Of a DNA stretch of 64,000 nt, positions 10,945 to 20,770 are shown one piece after another. Numbering within the stretch: position 1 is the first letter of the stretch; each line of letters opens with the position of its first letter. The DNA is from Undaria pinnatifida (Eukaryota; Sar; Phaeophyceae; Laminariales; Alariaceae), in contig JABAKD010000029.1 in the NCBI GenBank assembly GCA_012845835.1, forward strand, positions 12,911,892 to 12,975,891. Reading direction: 5' to 3'. The notes beneath the pieces were generated by a model. The model did not search any database, was not told where the DNA came from, and worked only from the letters and a program-made list of their open reading frames with translations. A program made the translations under genes and the position numbers.

Positions 10945-11720
10945 TGGCGTGGAAGGGCCTGGCCTGCGTCGATTCGGTCGGCGCGCGCTCGAAAGGTCAG
11001 TCCATTGGCGAGTGGTGTGCATTGAGGCGTTACACGACAGGGGTATGCCATTTTGTTGGCGAAACGCTATTTTTTCTGGATAGCGAGGCGCCTTGACCCA
11101 AAATTCGTTAGGGAAACACCATTCTTGTTTTTTTTGCAATACGACGTTTTTGTATACCTAAGCCATGAGATTAGATGTGTTTCATAGGGTTTGCGCTTTC
11201 ATTTTTTTTTTTTGTCAAAATTTCCATTTTTTTTTTTGTCAAAATTTCCATTTTTTTTTTTGGGGGGTATGTATAGTATGTATATATAGAGAGGGAGTGG
11301 TTTTATCGTGTGGGGAACCTCGAAAAACACACAGTGCACATCTACCGCACCGTGCCATGCGGGTATCCCTCATGCTTGTTAATATGCAGTGGTAAGAGTT
11401 AGCCGCATGCTACGGTACCCGTGGGACGCGTGATTCGGCAGGGGTATACCGTTTTTTGGCTAAACGCATTTTTTTCTGGATAGGCCGTTCTTGCTTTTGC
11501 CATTCGATGTTTTTTCGTGTACCTAGGCCATGAGATTGGACCCGTTTCCATCGGGATTTTGCGCTTTCATTCGAAAATATCATTTTTTTTTTTCATGGGG
11601 TATATAGAGAGGGAAATGTAGTTTCATCGTGCGAGGAACCTAAGAAACAACAGGGTGCACATCTTCTGCACCGTGCCATGCGTGTACCCCTGAGGGTTGT
11701 TAATAGACGGTGGGAAAAGT
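10945..11720. repeat. Direct repeat of the GGTATACC..CCATGAGATT dispersed element
   Basis: Two diverged copies in tandem (about 11035-11395 and 11435-11710). Each holds GGTATRCCNTTTTTTGGC..AAACGC, TTTTTTCTGGATAG, GTATACCTAAGCCATGAGATT, a T-rich core, TATATAGAGAGGGA, and CACAT(C)T(A/T)C(C)GCACCGTGCCATGCG. T-tract lengths differ between copies, as expected for old noncoding repeats. Related half-copies occur at 11960-12050, 13550-13590 and 16265-16440. Confidence 0.75.
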
Positions 11721-11729
11721 CAGCCGCGA

Positions 11730-11900
11730 GTCCACGAGGGAAGAAAAAATGTTGAATTCTTCTCGCGATAAGAAACGAAGGCGCGCACCGTAGTGGGCAG
11801 GGGGGAGGAGGGCCCCGCCGTGTGACCCCGAATCTGAGTTACTGCTGGGAGGGGAGCGCGAGAAAAGTAGTGCGCGGACAATAAATGAGATGGAGAAAAA
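11730..11900. repeat. Dispersed repeat, inverted copy at about 29920-30110
   Basis: GAGTCCACGAGGGAAGAAAAAATG...CGCGCACCGTAGTGGGCAGGGGGGAGGA..CTGAGTTACTGCTGGGAGGG is matched in reverse complement at 29920-30110 (CCCCCCTCCCCACTACGGTACATGC..TCGTCGACTCG). No gene is recognised. A stop-free minus reading here mirrors a plus reading in the other copy, so neither is taken as coding. Confidence 0.6.
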
Positions 11901-12734
11901 AAAAAAGCAGTAAGAGTTCTGCCATCCCGAGGACCCTCGCTTGAGGAGCTCCACAATAACGCGTCCTACGACAAAGGTATACCTTTTTTTCGGCGAAAAC
12001 ACGTTTTTTGAATGACCGGCCTCCTTAACCCAAAATCTTCGGGAAAAAAAAAAATAATAGGCAATTTTTTTTTTGCATAATTTTTCTCGATGGGACTTTT
12101 TTTTTTTTCATCCGGCCGCAGTTTTATTTTTTGTCATCCATTCATTAACAGATCAGTGTTTTTTGGAGAGGTCATAAGCTCCCAAAATGAGGAACCCTGA
12201 AGAGAACAGAGCAGTGAACCTCTCTCGTGGCTCGCGCCGTGTCTTAACGCAAAAACTGAACTTGACAAAAACCGAAAAAAATGATGGAAGCCTGCAGAAC
12301 GATCTCATGAATTGGTGCATAGACATCCTAGTTAATACTGCTGTAACGCACAACCGGAATATTCCAATTAGTATTCCAATGGCATTGCATAGTTCCCACC
12401 AAGAGCCCAGCGGATACAGGCGCCGATTGAATACGGATAGTGCACTACGTCGTAATACGCTCCAACGCATTGAGAATAGCCGACAAAATCAGTCCATATG
12501 TGTACATACGTGTATGGGTATAGACCGGGTGGCAAAATTACGAGGGCGACGGAAATCGTGGCAAACGCGACTCATACTCACGCTTTTTTCATTGTTATTA
12601 GTTCGTTTCTGTAGTGGATACCATTGCAGCGCTGCACTCGTACGCGCAGAAGAAGGATGGGCGCCGCCCAAGGATTGGCAAGCAGCACGAAGTGACCAAA
12701 CAGTGGCGGAACACATACAATGCATTTTGTCCCC

Positions 12735-12975
12735 CTCAAAAACGGATTCTATAGTTTTCGCGCACAGACTGACTAACATCACCCTGTTGACCCTGGTACA
12801 AGCTACTACACTGTAGTTCCAAGGGGAGTCGCCGACCTATATACTTAACAAGGACACACACCCAGTAATACGCGCGATCGGAGTATTACACACAGCTTGC
12901 AAATATGAGTTTCGACAAAATCCTCGATCTCACAGCTGGAGGAGTGTATTTTCATTTTTATGGCAATGTATTGGT
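12735..12975 (+). repeat. Near-complete copy of the GAGTTTCGACRAAATC dispersed element
   Basis: From CTCAAAAACGGATTCTATAG through CAGACTGACTAACATCACCC, CACTGTAGTTCCAAGGGGAG, GTAATACGCGCGATCGGAGT and GAGTTTCGACAAAATCCTCG to GGAGTGTATTTTCATTTTTA it follows 63000-63220 almost base for base. Its presence here and on both arms at 57.6/63.2 kb shows a mobile or amplified family of at least 240 bp. No TIR or poly-A tail is obvious. Confidence 0.8.
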
Positions 12976-13739
12976 GTATATCTCAGTATGGCAGTTGGGG
13001 CACATTTTGATTTCGACGAGCGCAGAACAACAACCCCACGGCGGGGAATTTCGCGAAATGGGAAAAAAAAGCTCAAAAACGCTAAAAAATATTTGCACCC
13101 CAGCGGGGCCGCCGAAAACGCGAGCGGCCCTGAGGAGCCGCTGAAATGTAAAGGCTCCTGAAAGCGCTCTCTCTCCATCGACACATCACACGGGACACAC
13201 GTGATGCCAGAACTATATCGATAGCATGGTACTGTAGAACGTTCCGGCTACAGTGGAGGTCCCCCCAAAAGGCGGTCCGATTAGTGCGGTATCCCTGCAT
13301 AAGGCGGTCTAAACCGCTTGGCGCTACTTGGGAAATGCACTTTAACCTGGAACGAGTGAGGTGGCTTCCCCCTATAAGGCGGTCACATTGCTCTGGCACG
13401 CCACCGCCGTCTTATTGGGAAACCCCTACTGTACACCGTATAGTTTTGGTTTCTTACCGACAGGGCCCTTGAACTTGACTAACTAGATTAACCAGGCGAA
13501 TTAGACAAATAAAAACTGCCCAAAAGTATCATTCGAACCTCATTTATGTTTCACAATACCTAGGCCATGGGACTTTCATCGAGTTAAGACGTGCTTGTTT
13601 TCTCAATTCAAAAGCCAGTTTGTGGATGTGGTATAGTGTACGGTATAGTGTACGGTATAGTGTACGATATAGTGAACGGTACAGAGCCCATTAAGCGAGG
13701 AGCCCTCAGAAAAGATACAGTTTTTTTCACGGAATGTAT

Positions 13740-13940
13740 CGGATCACTTCTCGCGGGTCTGATCGGGTCGGGTCGACCGCTCGACCCCGACCCGTGAGAT
13801 TTGAAAACCTCCTGACCCGATCTGATATGTCCCGTGAGGTTTCCATCACCGCCCGACCCAACCCGACTCGATCCGCGAGATCCTGGTACAACCTCCTGAT
13901 CCGGCCCGTGGGTCGTGGGCCGGGTCTTCACCCGTGAAAC
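13740..13940. repeat. GGGTCGGGTCGACC / CCCGACCCG-rich dispersed repeat
   Basis: Blocks of CCCGACCCGTGAGATTTGAAAACCTCCTGAYCCG alternate with GTGAAACCCCCTGGAAAAT. A related, more diverged copy lies at 50320-50560 (CCCGACCCGTGAGATTATAACATCTCCTGATCCG...GTGTAAAGCCCCTCTGAAAAT), in the same orientation. The extent is approximate. Confidence 0.7.
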
Positions 13941-13974
13941 CCCCTGGAAAATTGGATGCATCCCCTGCTGTATC

Positions 13975-14255
13975 GTGTACCGTAGCATGCACCGCCATAG
14001 CTGTACCGTAGCGTGTACCGTAGCGTGTACCGTAGCGTGTACCGTGGCGTGTACCGTAGCGTGTACCGTAGTGTACCGTCGTAGCGTGTACCGTAGCGTG
14101 TGCCGTAGCGTGTACCGTTGCATGTACCGTAGCGTGTACCGTAGCACGTACCGTCGTAGCGTGTACCGTAGCGTGTGCCGCAGCGTGTACCGTAGCATGT
14201 ACCGTAGCGTGTACCGTAGCACGTACCGTGCCGTGTACCGTAGCATGCGTCCGTC
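13975..14255. repeat. GTGTACCGTAGC 12-bp minisatellite
   Basis: More than 20 units of GTGTACCGTAGC with CAC, CAT and GCC variants. A shorter related tract GGTATAGTGTAC lies at 13620-13680. Because the unit is a multiple of three, every frame is open for the whole array, which explains the long repetitive readings on both strands. Confidence 0.95.
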
Positions 14256-14298
14256 GTAGCCTTGGGACTCTTATTGTTGTTCGTTCGGCCGTTTGCAG

Positions 14299-14361
14299 GG
14301 CCCGTCCGAGATGGTCGTTCGAGGGTGGGACTCTTCCATGGCATGGCGGATGACAAACGTG
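14299..14361 (+). CDS. Candidate 63-bp exon of the 5.3-18.6 kb gene
   Basis: CCGTTTGCAG|GGC opens 21 codons (GPSEMVVRGWDSSMAWRMTNV) ending at AACGTG|GTGAGA. Both borders are good consensus sites and both are phase 0, so the exon fits directly onto the phase-0 exon at 15181. It is short, so the evidence is the splice sites rather than the peptide. Confidence 0.35.
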
Positions 14362-14731
14362 GTGAGAACGAAACAGCAGAAAACAATAACGCCTTACCAA
14401 GGTGCCCTCCATTTCAGCGGGGACTGGCCTATTTTTGCGACTATGATGGGGTTTTTTTTCGGGGGGGGGGGGGCTGGAGGTGTTTCTGATGTCGCTTTAG
14501 GCACCGCCATTTTTTTGTATTTATTTGATACTCTGCTCCGCTAAAATATTTGTTATGGGTGTTTTTTCTTTATAATGGCGTCGCGTGTTTCGCAGGCTCA
14601 CTCCACTTGTTTTGCGCCTGCCAGGGCTGCAAAGATAGCATTGCGGGGCCCATCACATCCGCAACCTACTCGCCTATAGTTATCGCGCCAGATGCCCTTG
14701 AACATGGAAAACAACGAACGTCAACGTTGAA

Positions 14732-14917
14732 CTACAGTAGGTGGCCCTATATAGTGCGGGTCATATAGTGCGGGTGTCCGACATTGTGCGGGTGAAATCG
14801 TTCGGCACAATATAGACCCCTCTATAGTGGCCGGTTTTTATGTAGTGCGGGTGCCCGGTATAGTGCGGGTAAATTTTCGTGACACATACCCGCACTATAT
14901 AGGGCCACCTACTGTAG
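14732..14917. mobile_element. MITE with 30-bp TIRs (CTACAGTAGGTGGCCCTATA)
   Basis: The ends CTACAGTAGGTGGCCCTATATAGTGCGGGT and its reverse complement are essentially perfect over about 30 bases and enclose 186 bp. The interior repeats TATAGTGCGGGT at least four times in direct orientation. Flanks are TTGAA on the left and TTTGAA on the right, a possible imperfect target duplication. A diverged relative with TATAGTGCCGGT lies at about 49305-49460. No coding sequence: non-autonomous. Confidence 0.8.
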
Positions 14918-15180
14918 TTTGAACTATTAATAGTTAAAGTTAACCATCCTCCGCCTCTATGCAGTGAACCTGTGTGAATCGGTCATCATGATGGTTGATT
15001 GCTCCCCTCGAACATGGATAGAAATTGATGACTTGATATTTAGCATGCATTAACCAATTTTCCTCACCCGCCCCCCTCCATAATGTATCTACCACCAGGT
15101 ATGAAATATGTGCCGATTTACACGCGCTTCCATAATAGACATGCATTATACTCACTAAACGCATTCCTTGGCCGCTGTAG

Positions 15181-15768
15181 GTAACGTTTTACGAAGAAGA
15201 CTGGAAGACATGGAACGAGCCAGCAAGGCCATCATCCAGCTCCTCCACGGGCACCTTCTCTCCAAACACCGACAAATGGGAACCCGGAACTATAGGGCGC
15301 GCAGCGAACACGTACCAAGGCAACAACAACATCAACAACCACCGTATCGCCGCCCCCGCCTCTCGGTTCAGAGGGACTAGCAGCAGCAGCAGCAGCAGCA
15401 ACAGCAGTACCAGCAGCAGCGGCACCAGGAAAGGTACACCGAAAAGCGCCCGCGTAAGCCACCACCACTGGCGTCCCTCCCTCGTTCCCACGAGCGACAC
15501 AAACCAAGCAAGCACCGACCGCTTGTGTCAGGACATCGCCGATCGGGTGGTAATGAGGCGTGAAGGGAAGGGAGGGAAGACCTCCCTGAGCACCCCCCAT
15601 CCAGCAGGGGTTGAGTGTGGGAGCGAGGAAGGACGAACCAAGAGATTTCGCGACGAGGAAGAGGCCGGCAGGGACTCGGGTGGGCCTGGTAGTCGAGGTC
15701 GCCGGCACGGAAGCACTGGTTTGGCGAGGGGACTCGGCGTTGGTGATAGCGCGCCGGATACAGGAAAG
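15181..15768 (+). CDS. Large internal exon, Ser-rich disordered protein segment
   Basis: Bounded by CGCTGTAG|GTA and GGAAAG|GTGACA, exactly 196 codons, phase 0 at both ends. It starts VTFYEEDWKTWNEPARPSSS, passes through a poly-Ser tract encoded by AGC repeats (15379-15420), then becomes charged and Gly-rich (EEGRTKRFRDEEEAGRDSGG). A 588-bp stop-free frame bordered by splice motifs, next to shorter competing frames, is good evidence of coding. No domain is recognised: likely an intrinsically disordered region. It joins in phase with 14361 and 18439. The following intron (15769-18438) contains the 1080-bp TTAAGGAGGG satellite. Confidence 0.55.
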
Positions 15769-16264
15769 GTGACACTGAGCCATGTTTCGGTCGTATGGGG
15801 GGGATATGATGCCCGCATAATAATTCCGAACGACATTAACAAAGATTACGATTGCGGCGCAATATAATCCTCAAGACTTGCACACCAAACTCGTGTGGGT
15901 CAATCATGTATAGGGGGTGGGGGTAGTGAACTTTAGGTAACTCGTACGAACTGTTAAATCTAGACATCAAGTACTTTCCATGTTCGGGAGAGACGATGGG
16001 GTAGCGAATCGCGCGCGAGAGGCTCAGAGCCTCCGAAAAATAATGCCTGATAAGAAAAAGCTTCCCCAAAGAAGTGTCTCCCCAGCCAAAATAAAAGCCT
16101 CTAACAGTGACCAGCAGTGACCGGTACCCCCCCCCCCCCTGTCGTCGCACGCCAGCCTTGGCCATAGCGAGGCTTGGGAAAACCAAGCAAGTAGATTTGT
16201 GAGAAGAAACGCACCGATATCGCAAAAGAGAGAGAGTGAAACGGCTGACGCCTGCTACGTACGG

Positions 16265-16560
16265 TAGAGGCACTAAGGTATACTTTATTTTTAGCTAAAA
16301 TATTGTCTGAACGACAGGGCTTCTTAACCCCCCCAAAAAAAATCGACGGAATTTTTTCCTTCTATATATATTATATGTTTTGGGACAACTTTTTTCGTTG
16401 TATACCTGAGCCGTGGGACAACTTATTCGTCTAGCAACTTTTATTTTCTCCCCAAACCAGCTTTTTTGGAAGGGGCATATGAGCTCCTCAAAAATCAAGG
16501 GGTTATTACACAAGAGTCTCAGGAAAAAAAAACATCGTGCTGCTTCCATCGTACCACTAG
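16265..16560. repeat. Copy of the GAGCTCCTCA / GTATACC dispersed element
   Basis: Contains AAGGTATACTTTATTTTTAGC, GTATACCTGAGCCGTGGGACAAC, GGGGCATATGAGCTCCTCAAAAATC and ATCGTACCACTAGGCG. It combines motifs seen separately at 11.0 kb and 20.5 kb, so these belong to one longer composite family. The copy is intronic. Confidence 0.5.
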
Positions 16561-16640
16561 GCGTATATGACCAAAAAAAAAAAGCATACCGATATTTGCA
16601 AAAACGAGATGGAACTTCCGACGATTTTGGACCAGGGATG

Positions 16641-17720
16641 GTTAAGGAGGGTTAAGGAGGGTTAAGGAGGGTTAAGGAGGGTTAAGGAGGGTTAAGGAGG
16701 GTTAAGGAGGGTTAAGGAGGGTTAAGGAGGGTTAAGGAGGGTTAAGGAGGGTTAAGGAGGGTTAAGGAGGGTTAAGGAGGGTTAAGGAGGGTTAAGGAGG
16801 GTTAAGGAGGGTTAAGGAGGGTTAAGGAGGGTTAAGGAGGGTTAAGGAGGGTTAAGGAGGGTTAAGGAGGGTTAAGGAGGGTTAAGGAGGGTTAAGGAGG
16901 GTTTAAGGAGGGTTAAGGAGGGTTAAGGAGGGTTAAGGAGGGTTAAGGAGGGTTAAGGAGGGTTAAGGAGGGTTAAGGAGGGTTAAGGAGGGTTAAGGAG
17001 GGTTAAGGAGGGTTAAGGAGGGTTAAGGAGGGTTAAGGAGGGTTAAGGAGGGTTAAGGAGGGTTAAGGAGGGTTAAGGAGGGTTAAGGAGGGTTAAGGAG
17101 GGTTAAGGAGGGTTAAGGAGGGTTAAGGAGGGTTAAGGAGGGTTAAGGAGGGTTAAGGAGGGTTAAGGAGGGTTAAGGAGGGTTAAGGAGGGTTAAGGAG
17201 GGTTAAGGAGGGTTAAGGAGGGTTAAGGAGGGTTAAGGAGGGTTAAGGAGGGTTAAGGAGGGTTAAGGAGGGTTAAGGAGGGTTAAGGAGGGTTAAGGAG
17301 GGTTAAGGAGGGTTAAGGAGGGTTAAGGAGGGTTAAGGAGGGTTAAGGAGGGTTAAGGAGGGTTAAGGAGGGTTAAGGAGGGTTAAGGAGGGTTAAGGAG
17401 GGTTAAGGAGGGTTAAGGAGGGTTAAGGAGGGTTAAGGAGGGTTAAGGAGGGTTAAGGAGGGTTAAGGAGGGTTAAGGAGGGTTAAGGAGGGTTAAGGAG
17501 GGTTAAGGAGGGTTAAGGAGGGTTAAGGAGGGTTAAGGAGGGTTAAGGAGGGTTAAGGAGGGTTAAGGAGGGTTAAGGAGGGTTAAGGAGGGTTAAGGAG
17601 GGTTAAGGAGGGTTAAGGAGGGTTAAGGAGGGTTAAGGAGGGTTAAGGAGGGTTAAGGAGGGTTAAGGAGGGTTAAGGAGGGTTAAGGAGGGTTAAGGAG
17701 GGTTAAGGAGGGTTAAGGAG
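16641..17720. repeat. TTAAGGAGGG decamer satellite, about 108 units
   Basis: A head-to-tail array of the 10-base unit (written GTTAAGGAGG from the start) covers 1080 bases with a single deviation, an extra T at about 16903. Such homogeneity implies recent expansion or active correction. The plus strand carries GGAGGG in every unit, a pattern able to form G-quadruplexes. It lies in the proposed intron 15769-18438. It is not the plant/algal telomere repeat TTTAGGG, although it shares the T(T)AGG style. Confidence 0.97.
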
Positions 17721-17944
17721 ACCCGTCATCCAGAAACGTTTCGGATAAAAAAAAAGTGCTTTTTCTACCGTAGCGCGGGTCTTCCCCAGCGTACGCCATA
17801 GTTGGACGGTCGGGCGACGAACTTTCGACATTTGAAACAAATATTTTGTCTCCGGCACGGAAGCCTTGCTCCGCTCCGAGACTAGCAAGCATCCGTCCCC
17901 GGGTAGTGTCTTTCTCCGGCGTTCCTTCTCTCGCGGGTAAACTT

Positions 17945-18420
17945 CCGTCTGCCGAGTAATCGGTCGGCTTTATTGTTGCAAATCAAACCTAGCCACATCA
18001 ATGCGACGGCGAACCTCTGCGTGCAGTCGGTCTGCCTTGTTGCTGTACACCTCGCTTACAAAACACGACGGGTGACCGTTGCCTCGTAGCAGTCTGCCGT
18101 GTTGTTGTCAACCCCGCCAAAATCAACCCGCCCGGTGACCCTTAGCACGTATCGGTATGTGCCTTGTCGTCTTCAAACCCCCGCCTGAATCTAAACGACC
18201 GATAACCCTTGCCGCGTATCGGTATCTACTTGCAGTCGAAAATTACGCCACAAACAACCCGACGGATAACCGCTGCCGCGTCTCGGTATATGCCTTCCTG
18301 TCGTACACCAAACCCCGACAGAAACAACCACCATTGCGATACCCCCCGTCCAAAAACTATCCCTCATGGGTACCATGGCCGCGTGTCGGTGTACGCCTTG
18401 CAGCTCAAAACGAAAACTCA
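17945..18420. repeat. Minisatellite of about 65-bp units before exon 18439
   Basis: Units carry GGTGACCSTTGCCGCGTATCGGTATGTGCCTTGTCGTC..AAACCCCG. Recognisable starts lie near 18071, 18134, 18201 and 18266, and a last unit near 18368 runs into the acceptor of the exon at 18439. Unit length is not a constant multiple of three, so the array is read as intron. Confidence 0.75.
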
Positions 18421-18438
18421 ACAAACCAACCACGACAG

Positions 18439-18600
18439 GATGCTCCGGTCCAAAGAACGTTCCTGTCTTACAAGGACATGGAGCAGCGGATGGGAGAGCT
18501 TGACCGCACGGAAACGGCCACCCCGGACGATGTCGTGGAGGGAGAACCGGAGAGGTTGGGATCGGGGCTGGGACCAAAGCGTCCGCCAGAGGCGAAAGAC
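18439..18600 (+). CDS. Exon of the 5.3-18.6 kb gene, acidic segment
   Basis: Begins after ACCACGACAG|GAT and ends at the ideal donor AAAGAC|GTAAGT: 54 codons, phase 0 at both ends. The peptide YKDMEQRMGELDRTETATPD followed by VVEGEPERLG and PKRPPEAKD is strongly charged and probably disordered or helical. It joins in phase to 15768. The next exon was not found with confidence. The intron that follows opens with a 105-bp MITE at 18637. Confidence 0.55.
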
Positions 18601-18636
18601 GTAAGTCATGCACGCTACTACCGTACTACAGTACTA

Positions 18637-18741
18637 TTACGGGGGACCATAGTAAATAGGACCTACGGTACACACAAAAACCAATATAATTCCCTATTTT
18701 GACTAACAATATTTGGTCCTATTTACTATGGTCCCCCGTAA
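18637..18741 (+). mobile_element. 105-bp Stowaway-like MITE, copy 1
   Basis: The terminal inverted repeats TTACGGGGGACCATAGTAAA (continuing TAGGACC) and the reverse complement are perfect over about 27 bases and flanked by TA on each side (18635-18636, 18742-18743), the target duplication of Tc1/mariner elements. The 105-bp length and TA site match copy 2 at 36448-36552, which has the opposite core orientation. It lies 36 bases into the intron after exon 18439-18600. Confidence 0.9.
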
Positions 18742-18908
18742 TACCATACTATCGTACTACCGTAATACTGTAACAAGGGCGGTAGGGGTATGCCCAGTAT
18801 TGGTGGCTCTCCTCCGGACGCATGCTGCGTTTGAGGTGGGCCATTTTTTTTTGGTTCCTCAGGTGAGGAGGTTCTACCCACAGCACTGATTTTGATTTTG
18901 AGCAAACT

Positions 18909-19170
18909 GAGCGTGTAATCTGGTGAATAATCGTAATCCCATTAGACTAGTCTAGGTAGTACAAAAAAACTACCATGTTGCAAAAACAAGAATGACATCC
19001 GAGCGTGAAATCTGATGAATACTCCTAATATCATTTGTCTAGGTGATACAAAAAACCCGCCATGTTGCAAAAACAAGAATGACATCCGAGCGCGTAATCT
19101 GATGAATACTCCTGATCTCATTTGTCTAGGTAATACCAAAAACCACCATGTTGCATAAACAAGAACGCCA
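18909..19170. repeat. Three tandem 87-92-bp units
   Basis: GAGCGTGTAATCTGRTGAAT...GTCTAGGTARTACAAAAAAC...CCATGTTGCAAAAACAAGAATGACATCC occurs at 18909, 19001 and 19088. A single related unit is at about 29625-29720 and part of one at 22240-22300. No coding sense. Confidence 0.85.
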
Positions 19171-20420
19171 TTGCAGGGGAGCACAAACGAAACAAATAAA
19201 GTACCCACAACTTTCTTTTCATGAGCCAGGCAGAGGGGGAGGGAGGGGAGGGGGAGTGTTGCTGAAACCAAGTTAAAAAAGGTTAGAAACAAAACAAAAC
19301 AAAACAAAAACTCGATTCGCGCAGAAATCACAAGCACAACGCTTTAATTTTGCATTTTTTCTTATCGTGGTTGAATTTATAGTCTAGGAGTGTGGCTCCG
19401 CTCCGCTTTCTCTTGCCCCCCCCCCCCCCCCTTGGCATTTCTTGCGCTAAGGAGGCGCGTCATACATGAAAATAGTGTCGCCAAAAAGTGGTACACCAGG
19501 CATACGTTACACCTCTATCGCATCTATCGTAACGCTGGTCCTGTTGACATGTTCACATGTTCACATGATCGAGGGGCTCTCGAGTATCTTGAGCACTAAC
19601 AAAAAAAAACTACCTTGAGGGACTACAGCTTACCTTGGGAAAAACGAGTTGTGCCGATCATTCTCGCTAACTTTCCTGTGGCCAAGGCATGCAACGGGTC
19701 ACACCCTCTTGCTTCGACGGTGGAAAATAATCAATGTCCTTGAATCTTTGTAGTCTGGATTAATTAGATTTCACTCCCTTCCCGCCGATAACATAGGTGT
19801 AGTCTACGTCCTCGACTGAAAACAACGAATGTCTTGAAAGTAGCATGCGTTCATTTTATGTACCGACCATTTACCTCGAGGGTGTAAATTAAACAAACAT
19901 TCTTGAATTAGTCCGAATCAATTGAATGTCACCAACCTCGAATGCTACGTAAAAACATGTCTTGGCGTGGATCTTTTGTGCATTGTAGCACACTGTTCAA
20001 CCTCTGGCACTATAGCCAACACCAAGGGGCGTAGCCGAGACCTGTGTCCTTCATGAAGACCTAAACGCTCGCGCAACACCCACGCGCGATCGGAACATCA
20101 CACACAGCTTGCAAAGGCGAGGTTCGACGAAGTCACGGATCTCTCATCGATACGAAGTATATCAAAATATTTTTTCACTGGCAGTAACAGTAAGGTTCGA
20201 AAGATATTGGGTGCATACAAAGTTCCTCATTTTGAAAAAAAAAAAAAGTGTCGAAACGTGTCACGGACTCAATTCTACGATTTTTTTGAATCCGATATAT
20301 TTGTTTTCTTGTCCAAAACTGGCCACGACGACAGAGGTGCACCAACGTTTTTTTTTTTTGTTGTTCTTCTGGGGCCCCCCATTTTGAGAAGCTCGATTTT
20401 TTTTCCCAAACACTGACGTA
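19171..20420. other. Stretch without recognisable gene
   Basis: Mixed sequence with AAAAC tracts (19290-19310), a C run (19417-19432) and, at 20078-20160, a fragment of the dispersed element (CGCGCGATCGGAACATCACACACAGCTTGC). Short open frames lack splice context and protein-like composition. Nothing else is seen. Confidence 0.5.
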
Positions 20421-20421
20421 A

Positions 20422-20459
<38 letters not shown>
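20422..20459. repeat. Homopolymer of 38 G
   Basis: An uninterrupted run of 38 G followed by CGTCAAATGC. Its true length is doubtful because homopolymers this long are a common sequencing and assembly error. Confidence 0.9.
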
Positions 20460-20499
20460 CGTCAAATGCTACCTGGAGTCATTCAACGGTAGCCCCGCC

Positions 20500-20770
20500 A
20501 ACATTTCTTTAGAGCCATTCCACGATAGGGTTGCAGCAGAACGTCCCTGAGCTCCTCACATGAGGAACTCAATACCTCACCCCCAAAATGACTTCGAATG
20601 CATTCGTTCGCAATACCCGATAAAGCTTCTATGCCTTAGTCCAAAATATAATGTACTCGTGAAAATACTTCATTGGCCGGCAGTTCCTCAAATGAGGAAC
20701 TCAATCGCGCCTAGGGACTTTTTAGCGCAAAACGTGCAACCCCATACCGTGGGATGACTCTTTAACGAAA
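20500..20770. repeat. GAGCTCCTCACATGAGGAACTC dispersed element
   Basis: Two near-palindromes, GAGCTCCTCACATGAGGAAC (20549) and CAGTTCCTCAAATGAGGAAC (20682), bracket about 130 bp. ACGTGCAACCCCATACCGTGGGATGAC follows. The closing motif GCAACCC.TACCGTGGGA also ends units at 30.8-31.1, 46.2 and 59.7 kb, so this is a family. Confidence 0.65.

Noticed and set aside
12187-12816. Plus-strand open frame of 209 codons and a minus-strand frame ending in AAAAGC|GTGAGT near 12574
   Set aside because: The plus frame runs into the dispersed element at its end and shows no typical coding bias. The minus frame has a good donor but no partner exon. Neither could be preferred.
13608-14412. Long repetitive open frames on both strands over the GTACCGTAGC array
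   Set aside because: A 12-bp unit keeps all frames open. The readings are pure repeats.
16641-17720. AAGGAGG resembling bacterial ribosome binding sites, and a telomere interpretation
   Set aside because: The motif is part of the satellite in a eukaryotic intron. The unit is not a known telomere repeat and unique sequence continues on both sides.
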